From Symsagittifera roscoffensis (lineage: Eukaryota > Xenacoelomorpha > Acoela > Convolutidae): DNA of 64,000 bases. Below are positions 24,725 through 34,571 of the stretch, piece after piece. Position 1 is the stretch's first letter; every line of letters begins with the position of its first letter. Below the pieces are notes generated by a model that saw only the letters and a program-made list of their open reading frames with translations, searched no databases and had not been told where the DNA came from. The position numbers and the translations under genes were made by a program. The stretch covers positions 18,907,613-18,971,612 of the forward strand of contig NC_087071.1 in assembly GCF_963678635.1 (NCBI RefSeq), read 5' to 3'.

Positions 24725-24808
24725 GACTATCAGCGGCGCTGTATTCATGCAGGCGGTAGTTCGGTGCCATTGCTGGAAGAGATAGGCACTCCCTTGGATG
24801 AAAGAAGG

Positions 24809-25447
24809 ATGTGGAAGAGTATATGTCACTCTAACGGTTCGAGAGTCTCGGCACTAGATTTGGTTGTACCCAGACCCGAAAGGACTGACAAGAGACGAGC
24901 TTTCGTTTGTGGTAGAGTCTGCGGCGAGGTAGCGGATATCGAGATTGACAATACGACAGATTGCAATCTGATATCTGAAGGACTGCACGAGCTCCTCAGG
25001 TTCGCTGCCGCTGTCCGGAGGCTCAATGGAAAGTTGGAAGGAGCTGTCAACAAGGAAAATAGAAAAATTGAGACTTTTGGACACATAAGGGCGAAGATTG
25101 AATTTGGAAGCTTCCAGGAGGTGTTCACATTGATCGTTGTCGGCAATGGCTTGCTTGACTCCGATGTGGTCCTCAGATTTAGGGAGCTCAAAGAGTGTCA
25201 TGGTCTATTTGTGAGCGACAAAGAGTCAGCCATCTGCCATGAGACTGATGCTATGCAGCCAGTCTCAGTGAAATTCGAGAAACTACCAAAAATAGTGATA
25301 ATCGTGCTGAACGAGGAAGCAGTGGGGACTAAGAGGAAGATGACGATGAGAGATTCGGAAGAATCGAAGAAGCCGAATACAAGTATGGTTAGCGAACGAA
25401 ACACGATGACCGAATTCGAAATAACAACTATAACTTATTCGAGATGA
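24809..25447 (+). CDS. Retropepsin-like domain 1 ORF
   Basis: An open frame from the first ATG after the LTR, 213 codons including the stop. About residues 30-135 resemble a retropepsin-like fold: a CGEVADIEID strand, a degenerate active-site loop (D-N-T-T-D where active enzymes have D-S/T-G-A) followed by CNLISEGLHELL, and later IRAKIEFGSFQEVFTLIVVG (the typical second-half strands). The C-terminus is basic and low in complexity. The frame is also open upstream to 24701 but without an ATG. The Asp is present but the Gly-Ala is missing, so protease activity is doubtful. Domain assignment is by pattern only. Confidence 0.5.
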   Translation: MWKSICHSNGSRVSALDLVVPRPERTDKRRAFVCGRVCGEVADIEIDNTTDCNLISEGLHELLRFAAAVRRLNGKLEGAVNKENRKIETFGHIRAKIEFGSFQEVFTLIVVGNGLLDSDVVLRFRELKECHGLFVSDKESAICHETDAMQPVSVKFEKLPKIVIIVLNEEAVGTKRKMTMRDSEESKKPNTSMVSERNTMTEFEITTITYSR

Positions 25448-25539
25448 ATTGATAACGACGATTCATCGGGCAAAAGGGCCATGCTAGAAGCAGGCGAAAG
25501 ACCAACCGAGGTTAGCCCGAAGCAGTAATTGATCGATGG

Positions 25540-26055
25540 CTTTGTGGACAACCTTCTAGTTCGGATGGAGCTGGAAGATACCACATGATGAATGTATGTG
25601 CTTTCATGATCCTGGAATCTTCCCCTGAGCTTCAGGCGTTCAACGGGAAAGTTCAAGAATGCTGGGATGATCAGGTTAGTGACGTTGTTGTTTTGGGCCA
25701 GGCAGAAGTGGATGTGCAGCTTAGGACATTCACCGAGCGACTGGATCTCGTTGTGGTGGCGGCTACTGAGATAGAAGTCGACGTGGTGCTGAGCATCAAA
25801 CAATTGGAAGGACGACACGAGATGCTCCTCGAGCGTCCTAGAGAGGTGTTACGGACTGGAAGGGAAGTAACATTTGAGGTGATTACAGAAGACTGCGAGG
25901 AAATGATTCCACATCACTTCGAAGTTGTGCTTGACGGGGGCAGAAACTCCGAGATCCCAAGAGCAACGAACAAAGGAGAAGACAAAACCAAGCTAGCCGA
26001 GCCTGCCCACGAAGGATTTGGTGTTTTGGTCGAGCTTGTTGGCAAAGACACGTGA
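25540..26055 (+). pseudogene. Retropepsin-like domain 2 (broken)
   Basis: The first half (IDGFVDNLLVRMELEDTT, ending in two stops at about 25582-25588) aligns with domain 4's TNGYVNNSAAKMELDPDIE. The second half continues in another frame (ORF 25585-26055: QAFNGKVQECW, VVVLGQAEVDVQLRTFTERL, VEIDVVLS-like strand). The pattern is hydrophobic strand, loop, LG-x-A-x-V strand, then the terminal VDVVL strand of a retropepsin-like fold. The active-site triplet is gone. Followed by an acidic/basic linker (LRTGREVTFEVITEDCEE), a linker type repeated after the other domains. Confidence 0.5.
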
Positions 26056-26081
26056 CGCTGAAAATCGCAGGAAGTTTGTGA

Positions 26082-27347
26082 ATGCGTTCGCCAATGGTTA
26101 CCGAACTTGACGACGAGATTGCGGGCAAATTGTTGCGACTGGACGCTTACCAGACGTTGCAGCCACAACCAGCTATACAGCAGTTCAACGGAAGATTCAT
26201 TGAAAGATGTGACGGAAATGTCCGAGATGTCGAAGTGTTGGAGTTAATTTCGGTGGAAACCAAGTTGGGGAGACTGAAGAGGACATTCCCAACAGTGCTC
26301 TTGGAAAACCACGAGATGGACACGAGATGGACGGTTCTGAGTACTCGATGGATGAACGAATGCTTAGGAAGTTTTTATGATGAGAAGTTAAAGAAGTTTT
26401 TCACGAGTTCCGAACCAAGCTGGGCGGTTGCATTCGAATGGGAGTCGTGCCCAAGGCCGCAGAAAATTGAACTCGCAGAGGAGCCTCAGACACAGTTAGT
26501 AGATCGGAAAGACGGAGATGACAAGCCAATGGTGGGATGCCACCTGAATGAATCACGAGTTGTGGCCTCCAAGAATGCGAGGAAGGAAGTGAGTGAATCG
26601 ACTCCCGTAGAGACAGACGACGGGTACTGGATGCCGATCAGAGCATTCACGAATGGCTATGTCAATAACAGTGCTGCTAAAATGGAACTGGATCCAGACA
26701 TTGAATGGAACCTGTTAAGCTACAAAGCCTACCGGTCGATTGGATCAGAGGTGCCACTGAGACAGGCCGAGAAATTTCTCGCGACAAAAACAGGAGACAG
26801 TTTGGGTGTAGTCGGCAAAGCGTCGATCGTGCTGCAGCTGGGACAGTTTAACAGAAGAACCGAAGTCTTGGTGGTCGATGGACTGGATGTTGATCTAACA
26901 GTTGGACTCGTTTGGTATGAACAGAACGAAGATTTCGTTTTCGACATGAGTAACGAAGTTCTGAAAACTAGAAAGAAATGCAGTAGTCCAATTCAGGTTA
27001 GATTCAGATGTCCTGGGAGACTGAGATTTCGGGTCCGACATGGAATGGATTCAGGCAGAGTATGCGTCAATGCAGCTGCGACTACAGACTCCTGTGACAC
27101 GGTGCTGGTTTATCACGAGGGTGCGGGATCTGGCACCGAAATGAACGGGATCGGAATTGGCGAATCGGCGATGGTTGACGACGTCACCGAGCGAGTCGAC
27201 ACCGAAGTTTCCGAAAATAGCGTCAGGAAAACGAGTGTAAGGGGAGTTGCGAACCAGACGATAACTCATTCGAACGCGTCTGCCCGACGGAGAAGGGACA
27301 AAATGAGAAATCGGTCGATGACCATAGTGAAGAGAATGCTGTGGTAA
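26082..27347 (+). CDS. ORF with retropepsin-like domains 3 (partial) and 4
   Basis: 421 residues in one frame. Residues ~1-100 hold domain 3, whose first half is out of frame upstream (KFVNAFANGY at about 26070), then QPAIQQFNGRFIERC and VLELISVETKLGRLKR. Residues ~188-290 (26640-26960) hold domain 4, the best preserved: FTNGYVNNSAAKMELDPDIE, WNLLSYKAYRSIG, VVGKASIVLQLGQF, TEVLVVDGLDVDLTVGLVWY. The catalytic loop reads D-P-D-I-E instead of D-S/T-G-A, so it is probably inactive as an aspartic protease. The domain spacing of roughly 550 bp repeats the unit seen upstream. The C-terminal third is charged and unrecognised. Confidence 0.55.
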   Translation: MRSPMVTELDDEIAGKLLRLDAYQTLQPQPAIQQFNGRFIERCDGNVRDVEVLELISVETKLGRLKRTFPTVLLENHEMDTRWTVLSTRWMNECLGSFYDEKLKKFFTSSEPSWAVAFEWESCPRPQKIELAEEPQTQLVDRKDGDDKPMVGCHLNESRVVASKNARKEVSESTPVETDDGYWMPIRAFTNGYVNNSAAKMELDPDIEWNLLSYKAYRSIGSEVPLRQAEKFLATKTGDSLGVVGKASIVLQLGQFNRRTEVLVVDGLDVDLTVGLVWYEQNEDFVFDMSNEVLKTRKKCSSPIQVRFRCPGRLRFRVRHGMDSGRVCVNAAATTDSCDTVLVYHEGAGSGTEMNGIGIGESAMVDDVTERVDTEVSENSVRKTSVRGVANQTITHSNASARRRRDKMRNRSMTIVKRMLW

Positions 27348-27391
27348 TAGGCGAGGTTACGATTGGAAAAAAGATTGAAGCGGGGGAGTCA

Positions 27392-27649
27392 ATGCGTGGA
27401 AATGGATTATTTCCCCGTTTTCTTCCAATTTTGAGTCGCCCAATTAAATCCTTGCTGTCACACAGATACGATACACGAAGCGATTTAACGATGGTTGGAC
27501 AGGAGATAAAGAATGAAACGATTGTTCTGGGCGGGAATGAGAACGACACGAAGGGCTCTTTCGACGGATCTGACGATGATGAGTTGAATCTTGATGAGGA
27601 CGAGGCGGCAGATGGTTTTCTGAGTAGTAGAGACAATGCTGCTGCGTGA
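27392..27649 (+). CDS. Short ORF downstream of the retropepsin array
   Basis: 85 codons from ATG (the frame is open from 27341 without an ATG, overlapping the end of the previous ORF in another frame). It contains LLSHRYDTRSDLTMVGQEIK, whose HRYxTRS phrase recalls linker segments of retroelement polyproteins, and an acidic C-terminus (DGSDDDELNLDEDEAADGF). Probably part of the same coding region as the upstream ORF, separated by a frameshift. Function unknown. Confidence 0.4.
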   Translation: MRGNGLFPRFLPILSRPIKSLLSHRYDTRSDLTMVGQEIKNETIVLGGNENDTKGSFDGSDDDELNLDEDEAADGFLSSRDNAAA

Positions 27650-27655
27650 GGTCAG

Positions 27656-28087
27656 ATGCTGAGTGAAGCCATCCAAAGGCCAGATGTCAATAACACGGAC
27701 CAAACAAAAACTAATTGGGCTGAATTGTGCCAAGAGATGACGAAAACGACGTGCGAACACAGAATGTCTACGAAAATATGGGACGAACGTCAAAAGCTGC
27801 AACCGAGTAGCAGATCAAAAGTTTCCTTCAAGTCTTTCAAGCGATGCCGAACAAACGAAGAACGAGAGGAGCTTGGCGATGGAAGGGAAGTGGGGCCTAG
27901 AGATGTAAAGGTCGCCTATTTCCACAATTTAATTGATCGATGGAAAAGAGTGAATTCATTCGGGGAAGCGGAAGTTGACCAGGACTGGGTTAAATCTGAA
28001 TGCGAGGTCCCCAAGCAGTGCTGGCGACCAACCGACGATCAGGTGACAGATGAAGACGGAGGAGGTGACTGGACAATGCCGCAGTAG
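27656..28087 (+). CDS. Hypothetical ORF at the 3' end of the element
   Basis: 143 residues, begins 6 bp after the previous stop in another frame. Charged, with no membrane segment and no recognised domain; it has a Trp/Asp-rich end (QCWRPTDDQVTDEDGGGDW). Its position before the 3' untranslated part suggests it is the last coding piece of the element, possibly one polyprotein with the preceding ORFs before indels accumulated. Confidence 0.38.
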   Translation: MLSEAIQRPDVNNTDQTKTNWAELCQEMTKTTCEHRMSTKIWDERQKLQPSSRSKVSFKSFKRCRTNEEREELGDGREVGPRDVKVAYFHNLIDRWKRVNSFGEAEVDQDWVKSECEVPKQCWRPTDDQVTDEDGGGDWTMPQ

Positions 28088-28692
28088 GACTACAGGCACC
28101 TTGTGGATGGAAGGACATGACACTAGAAAACTTGAGGTGAGAGATCGGAAGTGTCAAGTTGCCGGATTGCAGTGAGTAAAACTGAAAACTCGTTCTCCCT
28201 CTCTGCCTTGCTGATCTCATCCGCGATATTTATATTTGCTTTAGAAATATCTCCACCAGTAGGACGGATAGAAACTGAGTGAAGTTTTTGGTAGAAATTT
28301 TTACTGTTTCGATAGAATGGTGGAGGCATTTCAAGACGCCTGAAAAATCTTTCTTAGACTCTTAGTTGTTTCACTCAAGGAAGCAACCCTTGGTGCTAAC
28401 ATAGATAAGTTGATTAAGTAAGAGTCTACGGAAATTGAAGCCCGCGGTTTGCTGCGTGGCAACACGTAAACGATTGTGCATATAAATTGTGTCGAAAACT
28501 GGAGAGTAGTACAAGGCGGTGTAGTATAGCAGAAAAAGTGAAAGTCTAGTTAAGCAAAAAAAATTTGTTGTTAAAAAAGGGATTAGATGTTAGACAAAGA
28601 GTCGAGTTGATGTGTTAGACTAGGCAATATACCTCAGTAGAGAGACGGCTAAAAAACTTTGTTTTTAGCATTATTCGGCTTGAAGTGAAGAC
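28088..28692 (+). other. 3' untranslated part with polypurine tract
   Basis: No ORF of note. It ends in ttgaagtgaagac immediately before the TGTAGA start of the 3' LTR; the gaagtgaaga stretch is a candidate polypurine tract for plus-strand priming. Confidence 0.5.
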
Positions 28693-31113
28693 TGTAGAGT
28701 TGGTGATTGTACTGTATTACATGCTATAGAAACCTGAATGTAAGATTGATTCGTCATTATGTTAAGCAGTAGAGCAAACGAAGGGTAAAGTTCGAAATAG
28801 TTCAATCTTCGAAGATATCGTCCCTCCTATGCCAGAAAACAAAACTTTACAAAATTGGCAACCCCCCCCCCAAATCGAAACTAAGAAAGCTAAAGTTGTG
28901 AAATTCAGAGGAGCGATACTAGAGATGATTTAACCCGGGCAAGCAAAAATCTTGAGCCGTTAGACCTTTGGGGGGCAAGTGATAACGGTCCCCGAAAGTG
29001 TAAATGGCCCTATCAGAACTCAAAAACTAGCAGCGGGGTTGGGCTTAAACTCTAGTATATTGTAGGCCTAGTTGAGGGAAGTTTAAGTTTGGAACCCCAA
29101 GCCCCTAAGACCCCCACTTCCGGTTTTATGCCCTAAGTAAAAAAAAACCCACCCCTAACTCCAGAAGTTGTTTCCCGGCCAACGATGAGTGCAGGGAGCT
29201 GAAACTTGGAGGGATGATAGGTAGTGGCAAGATACATCTTGTTTTATAATTTGAACCAAATCCGGCTTTGGATCGGAAGCTATTAGCACTTGAAAAGACA
29301 CCCCTTTAGACCGGAAATAGGCAATTTACGCGAAATAATGAGCGAGGTCATAGCAATTTTAGGGCGGCATCAGATACTACAACTCATCCCCGGAAAAAAC
29401 ACCCCTAGTGATTGAAACCCCTCCGGCGACTCCTTCCGGTGTTAATAGCGTTTTCCCGCAAAAAGTGATAAAGGATCTTAGAAATGGGATAGCTTTGGAA
29501 GTATTAAGGGGGTATGGATGAAACTTAGTAGATAGGACACCTATGGGATTCTAAACCTGAATGTGAAGATTGACCCCGGGTGACCCCGAGTTGATCTCAA
29601 AGTAACCTTTGGGCGTTAAAGATCAAATTTGTATAGAAAACCTCGGGATTAACACCGGAAAGTGGCGTATTCCCCAGCCCAACTCCTGGAAATGAGAATG
29701 GGGCACCTTGCTAAAAATGGGGGGAAAGCTTATATATTGGGAACTAGAGCAGAAGCTGATAGAGATATAGCTTTTACATTGCAACCTTGGAGTAGAGGAG
29801 TTAATTTAAAAAGGTCTTGGTAAACATTGGGTTCAGTTTGTTTTGGCAAGTGATCTTTTAATAGCAATTCAACTAGATAAAGAAAAGTAGTCCCAGAGGA
29901 AATAAGTAGTAATAGATGCATAGCATGAGAGTTAAATTTCCTAAACAATATGAATGGACAGGGATTTCATTTGACTTCACGGAGGTGACTTTTTGGTTTG
30001 ATTTGACCCCTAATAGAGGAACTACGTTCCTTTGATAGCTAGAAAGTCGGGATTGGAATAGAGTACAGGTAGAAATTTTAGATACCTGAAATTGGTTAGC
30101 TACCCATGAAAAAGGCCTCCCCCTACCCTTGGGAGGTCGGCACGTTAACGGGATAATTGAAATAAAGACCTTGGGAAAAATTAACTGAGTAAAGATGGCT
30201 TGGTTTGGAGGTTGAGTTGAACTCGAGAGCTGAAGTCCACCGAGTTCAGGAATTGGTTGATTAGAATCGTATAACATTTGTTTGCTTGGTCAAATTGTGA
30301 CAGCTACCGCATACCGGGTATCTAATAAGTGTGAAAAGATTGATAAAAGAAAACGAAGTTGGCACGTAGCAGAGTAGACAGAGGGAGGGATATAGTCTTA
30401 AAACATGTGCGGACGGGTGATTTAGGCGGATGTCAAGACTGACAGGGAATGGCGTGACTTTAGTATAACTAAGTGTAAAGAAAGATAAGGAATTGGAGGG
30501 TACTGGAGAGCCTGTAAGAGTCAGAACAGTGTTAGCTGCCATTAAGAGTAGTTGGTTCTCGTCAGAGAAGAGAACAATTGTTGGCTACTATTAAGAGTAG
30601 TTGGTTCTCGATCAGAGTAGAGAACAATTTTTGCTAGCGAGCGAGCTGATTGGAACCCGAGTTTAGTACTTGGTTGAAATAGCTGTGCGAGCGTGTTTCT
30701 CTGCTAGAGTAGGCGAGTTTTAAAGCGAGTCAACCGAAAACTGACGAGCGATTGAACGGAACGGGACGCGGGCTTCAAAGTAGAAGTTGTTGAATAGTAG
30801 TTAGCTCATTAAAGGCACTGTAAATTGATTTGATTTCCTTTGCGATTGAGAATTTACTTAGTGTGCCCACGATTTGCTGAACTAGCTAGAAGCACGAGAG
30901 GAGAGCCGAAAAGAGCCTAAATTAAGGGGGGGAGTTGCCTAATCCTTTGATTGGCCGATTTAGTCTGACCACCAACATAACCCTTTCGGGATTGTGAATC
31001 ATATCGTGTCTTAGTGCCCCGCTATTACACGGTATAAAAGGGAGAAACTCTGCGGCAGTTGAGTAGAGTGAAAGCGTGCTTAAAGGAGACGACTCCCCGA
31101 AAAAGAATCTACA
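28693..31113 (+). repeat. 3' LTR of the retropepsin-array element
   Basis: 2,421 bp, TGTAGA...TCTACA. Collinear with the 5' LTR except for about 620 bp around 29450-30075 that the 5' copy lacks. It carries a TATA box close to its end (31033-31040), leaving only about 75 bp for R-U5, so U3 is very long. Short minus-strand ORFs here (29873, 30261) are not supported. Confidence 0.85.
31033..31040 (+). promoter_or_regulatory. TATA box in LTR U3
   Basis: The tataaaag motif follows ttacacgg and is followed by gggagaaactctgcgg. The same site in the 5' LTR has mutated to tatgaagg. Its position near the LTR end fits a retroelement core promoter. Confidence 0.5.
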
Positions 31114-31118
31114 TGGTC

Positions 31119-31550
31119 AAATGAGTTTTTTTCTGTGCGTCCTTTTAATGATATCCGTTTAACTTTCTGACCCATAATGCTGAGTTTGTGTGGTTGTGTA
31201 ATGGGTGTAAAACTCGGCAAAACCCTGTGTTTAACTGAAAATATTTCCTAAAAACTCGTGAGTCTTTTCAATCAGTGATTTGTAACAGCAATAGGTAAGT
31301 GTTTGTAATTGGGAGCTAGACTTTTTTGCACTTAATAACTTGTTTTCACAAATTTGTGAGAGGTAGCCATTTCCAGCTGACTGTGAAGATTTGTTTATTT
31401 CCCTCGAATTGTTTGTATCTTCAGTTGGGCGATAAATTTTTTTCAATTATTCATGAGTTGAGGAGGTGCGAATCTTGAAAATTTAAAAAATGAGCTTCAA
31501 TCTTCGAAATCCAACGTCCTCGGCCAATATAGCGGTTCATATTTTAGAAT
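31119..31550. other. Spacer with candidate poly(A) signal
   Basis: No supported gene. On the minus strand AATAAA (31394-31399) lies about 150 bp downstream of the small ORF at 31551-31883 and could serve it. The minus-strand ORF 31231-31446 has no recognisable domain. Confidence 0.35.
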
Positions 31551-31883
31551 TCAACAACCACAAGCAGATTTTTGTCTCATTTTATTTCTCTTCTCAAAAT
31601 GATCTACATGAGACAAACGTATGAAAGTTTGATACAAGTAACTCTTGAAATTTGCTCTACTTTTTTGCATACGTGACTTTTTGCTTGTGTTGCTTTTGGG
31701 TTGCTTATGATTTTGTTCTACTGCAATTGGTTCAAGTTTTTCTCCGCCTGACTGCAAATTCTTTTTACAAATATCGATGATATTACAAAAACTTTCTTCC
31801 ATCGTTTTTAACTTTCTCTGAGAGAAATTTTCATCTTCAGCGGTTAAAATTGCAAAATCATTTTCGTTGAGAACAATTGGCAT
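31551..31883 (-). CDS. Candidate small gene, 110 residues, unrecognised
   Basis: The minus-strand ORF begins with a favourable context (gaaaATGCC). A TATA-like sequence (tataaaaag, about 32008-32016) lies about 130 bp upstream and AATAAA about 150 bp downstream. The product is hydrophilic, with an acidic N-terminal third (NENDFAILTAEDENF) and a Lys/Arg/Ser-rich middle (KSNTSKKSRMQKSRANFK). No domain is recognised. It could be a chance ORF; the promoter-ORF-poly(A) layout is the only support. It lies downstream of the SK gene on the same strand. Confidence 0.3.
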   Translation of the reverse strand: MPIVLNENDFAILTAEDENFSQRKLKTMEESFCNIIDICKKNLQSGGEKLEPIAVEQNHKQPKSNTSKKSRMQKSRANFKSYLYQTFIRLSHVDHFEKRNKMRQKSACGC

Positions 31884-33141
31884 TTTCTTTTCCGTTTTGT
31901 TCAGAAAGGCTACTTGAACACCGTATTGAAGAAAGGGTACTATATATCCAACATAACAATTCAGCTTAACCTTAATTGTTCAACACACATATTACATATA
32001 CTTTTCTTTTTATAAAAACAGCGAGTTCATTGCTTTCGACGCGCGTGTTTTTTTGTTTTAATGCCACGACAAATAGCTGCACGTGATTATCTCAAGATCT
32101 TTCTGGTTTTTGTGACAGCTTTCTTGTTGCTCTTTTGGCAGAAGACTCTGTTGCCCTTTAAAGTTCATAACCTTACGTTTATCGATATTGAGGATCATGT
32201 GATTCTGACCACGCCATCCAAGGAGTGTCTCCAAGTCATGCAGTGCATTGTGTTGTGAAGTGAAAAACAGCAAATACAACGAAAGACATTGCTCTAGTTC
32301 ACACATCATGCAATTCCAAGCACATGATACAGCTGCCATCTGCTCTGTTTCACACATCAAGCGTGTTGAGCGCTGCGTTTTCAAACTCATTTCAAAGTTC
32401 AAAAAAAAAACATTTACTTAAAAGTTAATCGTACGATTATAAACTATTGCAATCAATTATAATAGATTTTAATGGATTTTTTTTCGAAAAAAAATCGACT
32501 ACATGGACCATATAATCTATTAAGTGAATTATTTTGCATCAGAAATGGACTATAACGACAACAGTGTAAACAATATTATCGATTATTGTCCATGGGTCTC
32601 CGGTGCGTGTAAGTTTGAAGGAAGTTATATGGCTCGTCTAAGAAAAGTTCCAGTATAGCTCCTTTTGGTCACAAGTTAAGATGAGAACTATCACTGAAAA
32701 AGTTTGAAGGTTTTGCTTGAAGTTTAGTGAAATCTTTCGTGTCATTAAGTTTGTCCTACCAAAATTGCGTTCAAGATAATGTTTTCAGATGTTCTGATTC
32801 CATTCTAAAATAATTGATTTTTAAATTATCCTCTAACATTTCCGCTTTCGAACTCACAAATCGGAAAACTCTCTGGGAAAAATTTATTCAAGCTGTGAGG
32901 AAATGAAAAAAATATGTACTCAATTGACTCTAAAACTAAATTTAGGTGATAGCCATAATTTAAAAAAACTTGTGGCTTTCATATTTTAAAAAAATCACTG
33001 ACAATTTGTTTTTTATTTATAAATCAAATAAATATTATTGCAAAAACAAGATATTGCACCATTGAAATTTCAATTTGAATTTTGGCACTGTGATTGCACA
33101 TAAACTGAGAAAATTGCGCAATTTTAATAAGAATTACGTAA
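31884..33141. other. Intergenic stretch and SK 3' untranslated region
   Basis: The rightmost few hundred bases are presumably SK 3' UTR. The minus-strand ORF 32058-32402 (114 codons) shows no domain. Around 32420-32600 there are motifs of the type aatcaattataatagatttt that recur near 54250-54420, suggesting a short AT-rich interspersed repeat. Confidence 0.4.
33012..33017 (-). terminator. Candidate poly(A) signal of the SK channel gene
   Basis: AATAAA on the minus strand about 125 bp downstream of the SK stop codon, in AT-rich sequence. It is the first canonical hexamer I noticed after the stop; other AATAAA-like sites lie nearby. Confidence 0.4.
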
Positions 33142-33531
33142 TCAAGCGGTCGTTTCGCTGACGTCAGAACCCTGGCGAGACGATACAACTCGTGGTCTAC
33201 GCATTAAACTTCGTGTTCTCGTCGCTGTCGAGGCTGGTTGATAAAGTAAAGGCGGAACGGAGGGTGCGGGGATCGAAACTCCGCCCCCTTCTCCATTTGG
33301 ATTTGTTAGGTAATTTCCATCGGAGTTTTCCATGTAACTTGAATGATTGTGATTGGCTGACTGATTTTGCAGCGATGAGTTTATATTTGCGACGGACACT
33401 AAGTAGGTTGAAAATTGGGTCAGAGTTGTGTGAAGTGATTCTAATTTCTGTTCTATTAAGTTCATTCTAGCTTCTAAGGTTTCATTATTTTCCTGCATTT
33501 GTTCGTAGATTTGTGATATGATTTCTTGTGT
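33142..33531 (-). CDS. SK channel exon 7 (C-terminal coiled coil and tail)
   Basis: Last coding exon, 390 bp including the TGA stop. Acceptor ttgttttcag at 33532, phase 0. It begins TQEIISQIYEQMQENNETLE and continues as a heptad-rich helix (EARMNLIEQKLESLHTTLTQ), matching the C-terminal coiled coil that follows the DLAKTQ sequence in SK/KCNN channels and supports tetramer assembly and trafficking. After about 60 residues it turns into a Ser/Asn/Pro/Arg-rich tail (SIPAPSVPPLLYQP, RTRSLMRRPRVVSSRQGSD), poorly conserved in the family and a plausible site for phosphorylation. Confidence 0.9.
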   Translation of the reverse strand, partial: TQEIISQIYEQMQENNETLEARMNLIEQKLESLHTTLTQFSTYLVSVANINSSLQNQSANHNHSSYMENSDGNYLTNPNGEGGGVSIPAPSVPPLLYQPASTATRTRSLMRRPRVVSSRQGSDVSETTA

Positions 33532-33954
33532 CTGAAAACAAAATTGTGTACAAAAAAATGAGGCACAATATCAGTCCAACGTAATACTTAAAAACAACAT
33601 GAATTAAAATGACTTCAACTGTTATAAATCATATCAAAAAACATCGATGACAAAAAACCATGACAAAGCCGAAATTTACACCAAATTAAAAATTATGAGA
33701 GTTGTAGCTTGCCTTAAAAACTGCAAATTGTCTTTTATTAGGAGTTCACTTTCATCATTTTGGGTCGTTTCTGTTATACGGCCCAAAAACTAGTCTTTTT
33801 GCTATTTGGAAAGTTTGACGATGATGCTACAATATGATTGGTTGAAATTGATAGCAGGGAAAGTACATCCCAGCGTTTCCATCAAAAACAGAAGCCCAAT
33901 CAACATGTTGATAGTTTGGGCCGCATAACAGAACAGGCCGTCGTTTTCACTCAC
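33532..33954 (-). other. SK intron between exons 6 and 7
   Basis: 423 bp, gtgagt...ttttcag. It contains a 25-bp imperfect inverted repeat, gtcgtttctgttatacggcc (about 33766) against ggccgcataacagaacagg (about 33928), with about 140 bp between the arms; possibly a tiny MITE. Confidence 0.6.
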
Positions 33955-34024
33955 CTTGGCTAAATCTACCATTTGGTTTGCTTGGTCGAACAGTTTGCGT
34001 TGATCAATTTTTGTCTTCCGAAGT
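33955..34024 (-). CDS. SK channel exon 6
   Basis: A 70-bp exon, acceptor gcttttag, donor AAG|gtgagt. It reads LRKTKIDQRKLFDQANQMVD then LAK, matching the [23 protein letters not shown]-type segment after the calmodulin-binding region in SK channels. Its first base completes a Thr codon begun in exon 5, so it splices in frame across the 18.9-kb retroelement. Only about 130 bp separate its acceptor from the element's target duplication. Confidence 0.93.
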
Positions 34025-34157
34025 CTAAAAGCAACAGCAATTCAGCTTGCAAGTTTTCATTTCCCCAAAAATGTCATATAGTTTTTGATAATTTAACCAG
34101 TTTTTTTAACTCTTCTCAAACGCTATAAAGATGTTAAAGTCAAAAATCTTCCTGAGC

Positions 34158-34161
34158 GTCT
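34158..34161. repeat. Target site duplication, left copy (gtct)
   Basis: gtct directly before the left LTR (34162) and again directly after the right LTR (53059-53062), the 4-bp duplication expected of a Ty3/gypsy integrase. Confidence 0.9.
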
Positions 34162-34571
34162 TGAGTTATGACTGGGGTGTATAACTCATAGAGTAATTTC
34201 GGATAGGGTACACCGTCTGCTCGTCACGCTATCTTATTTTCGGCCGGATAGATTCGTGCAACTTCTTAGTCTAATACCGATCCTAATCTTACTCTTATAC
34301 TATCTAGTCTCAGGTTGTTTAACTAGTCTCTGCTAGGCTCAATAGATCTAGGGTATACTGGTTTATTGCGGCTGCTGAAGTGCTCGGGAGAGTCCAACTA
34401 ATTTCTAAGTTAAATTCAAATCTCTCTGGTGCTGAAATTACAAGTAACTTCAGCACTTACAAATAAGTGGGTTGTTAGTTAGATGGATCATGATTGGTTA
34501 ATATTAAATACTTTACATTGGTAAAACATTTAATTTATCCAATCATAAAATATAGTTTAGATCAGGTTCCA
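34162..34571 (-). repeat. 3' LTR (410 bp)
   Basis: By eye identical to 52649-53058 over all 410 bases. On the minus strand it begins TGGAACCTG and ends AACTCA. Identity between the LTRs means very recent insertion, or that the assembler used one copy for both. Confidence 0.95.

Larger units (their letters stand above)
22927..31113 (+). mobile_element. LTR retroelement carrying tandem retropepsin-like domains
   Basis: An 8,187-bp element. It begins TGTAGA at 22927 and ends TCTACA at 31113, a perfect terminal inverted hexamer, and is flanked by a 5-bp target duplication tggtc (22922-22926 and 31114-31118). Long direct terminal repeats (22927-24724 and 28693-31113) enclose plus-strand coding sequence. 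A purine-rich stretch (gaagtgaaga) lies just before the 3' LTR, as expected of a polypurine tract. I see no reverse transcriptase, RNase H or integrase, so it is presumably non-autonomous or a deletion derivative. The LTRs have diverged visibly, so it is an older insertion than the element at 34162-53058. The 5' LTR end and primer-binding site seem lost or altered. Confidence 0.85.

Noticed and set aside
24180-28329. Minus-strand ORFs of 65-140 codons over the retropepsin-array element
   Set aside because: The LTR polarity, polypurine tract and domain similarity all point to the plus strand; these are antisense frames in less AT-rich DNA.
32058-32402. Minus-strand 114-codon ORF
   Set aside because: No recognisable domain and no supporting signals.
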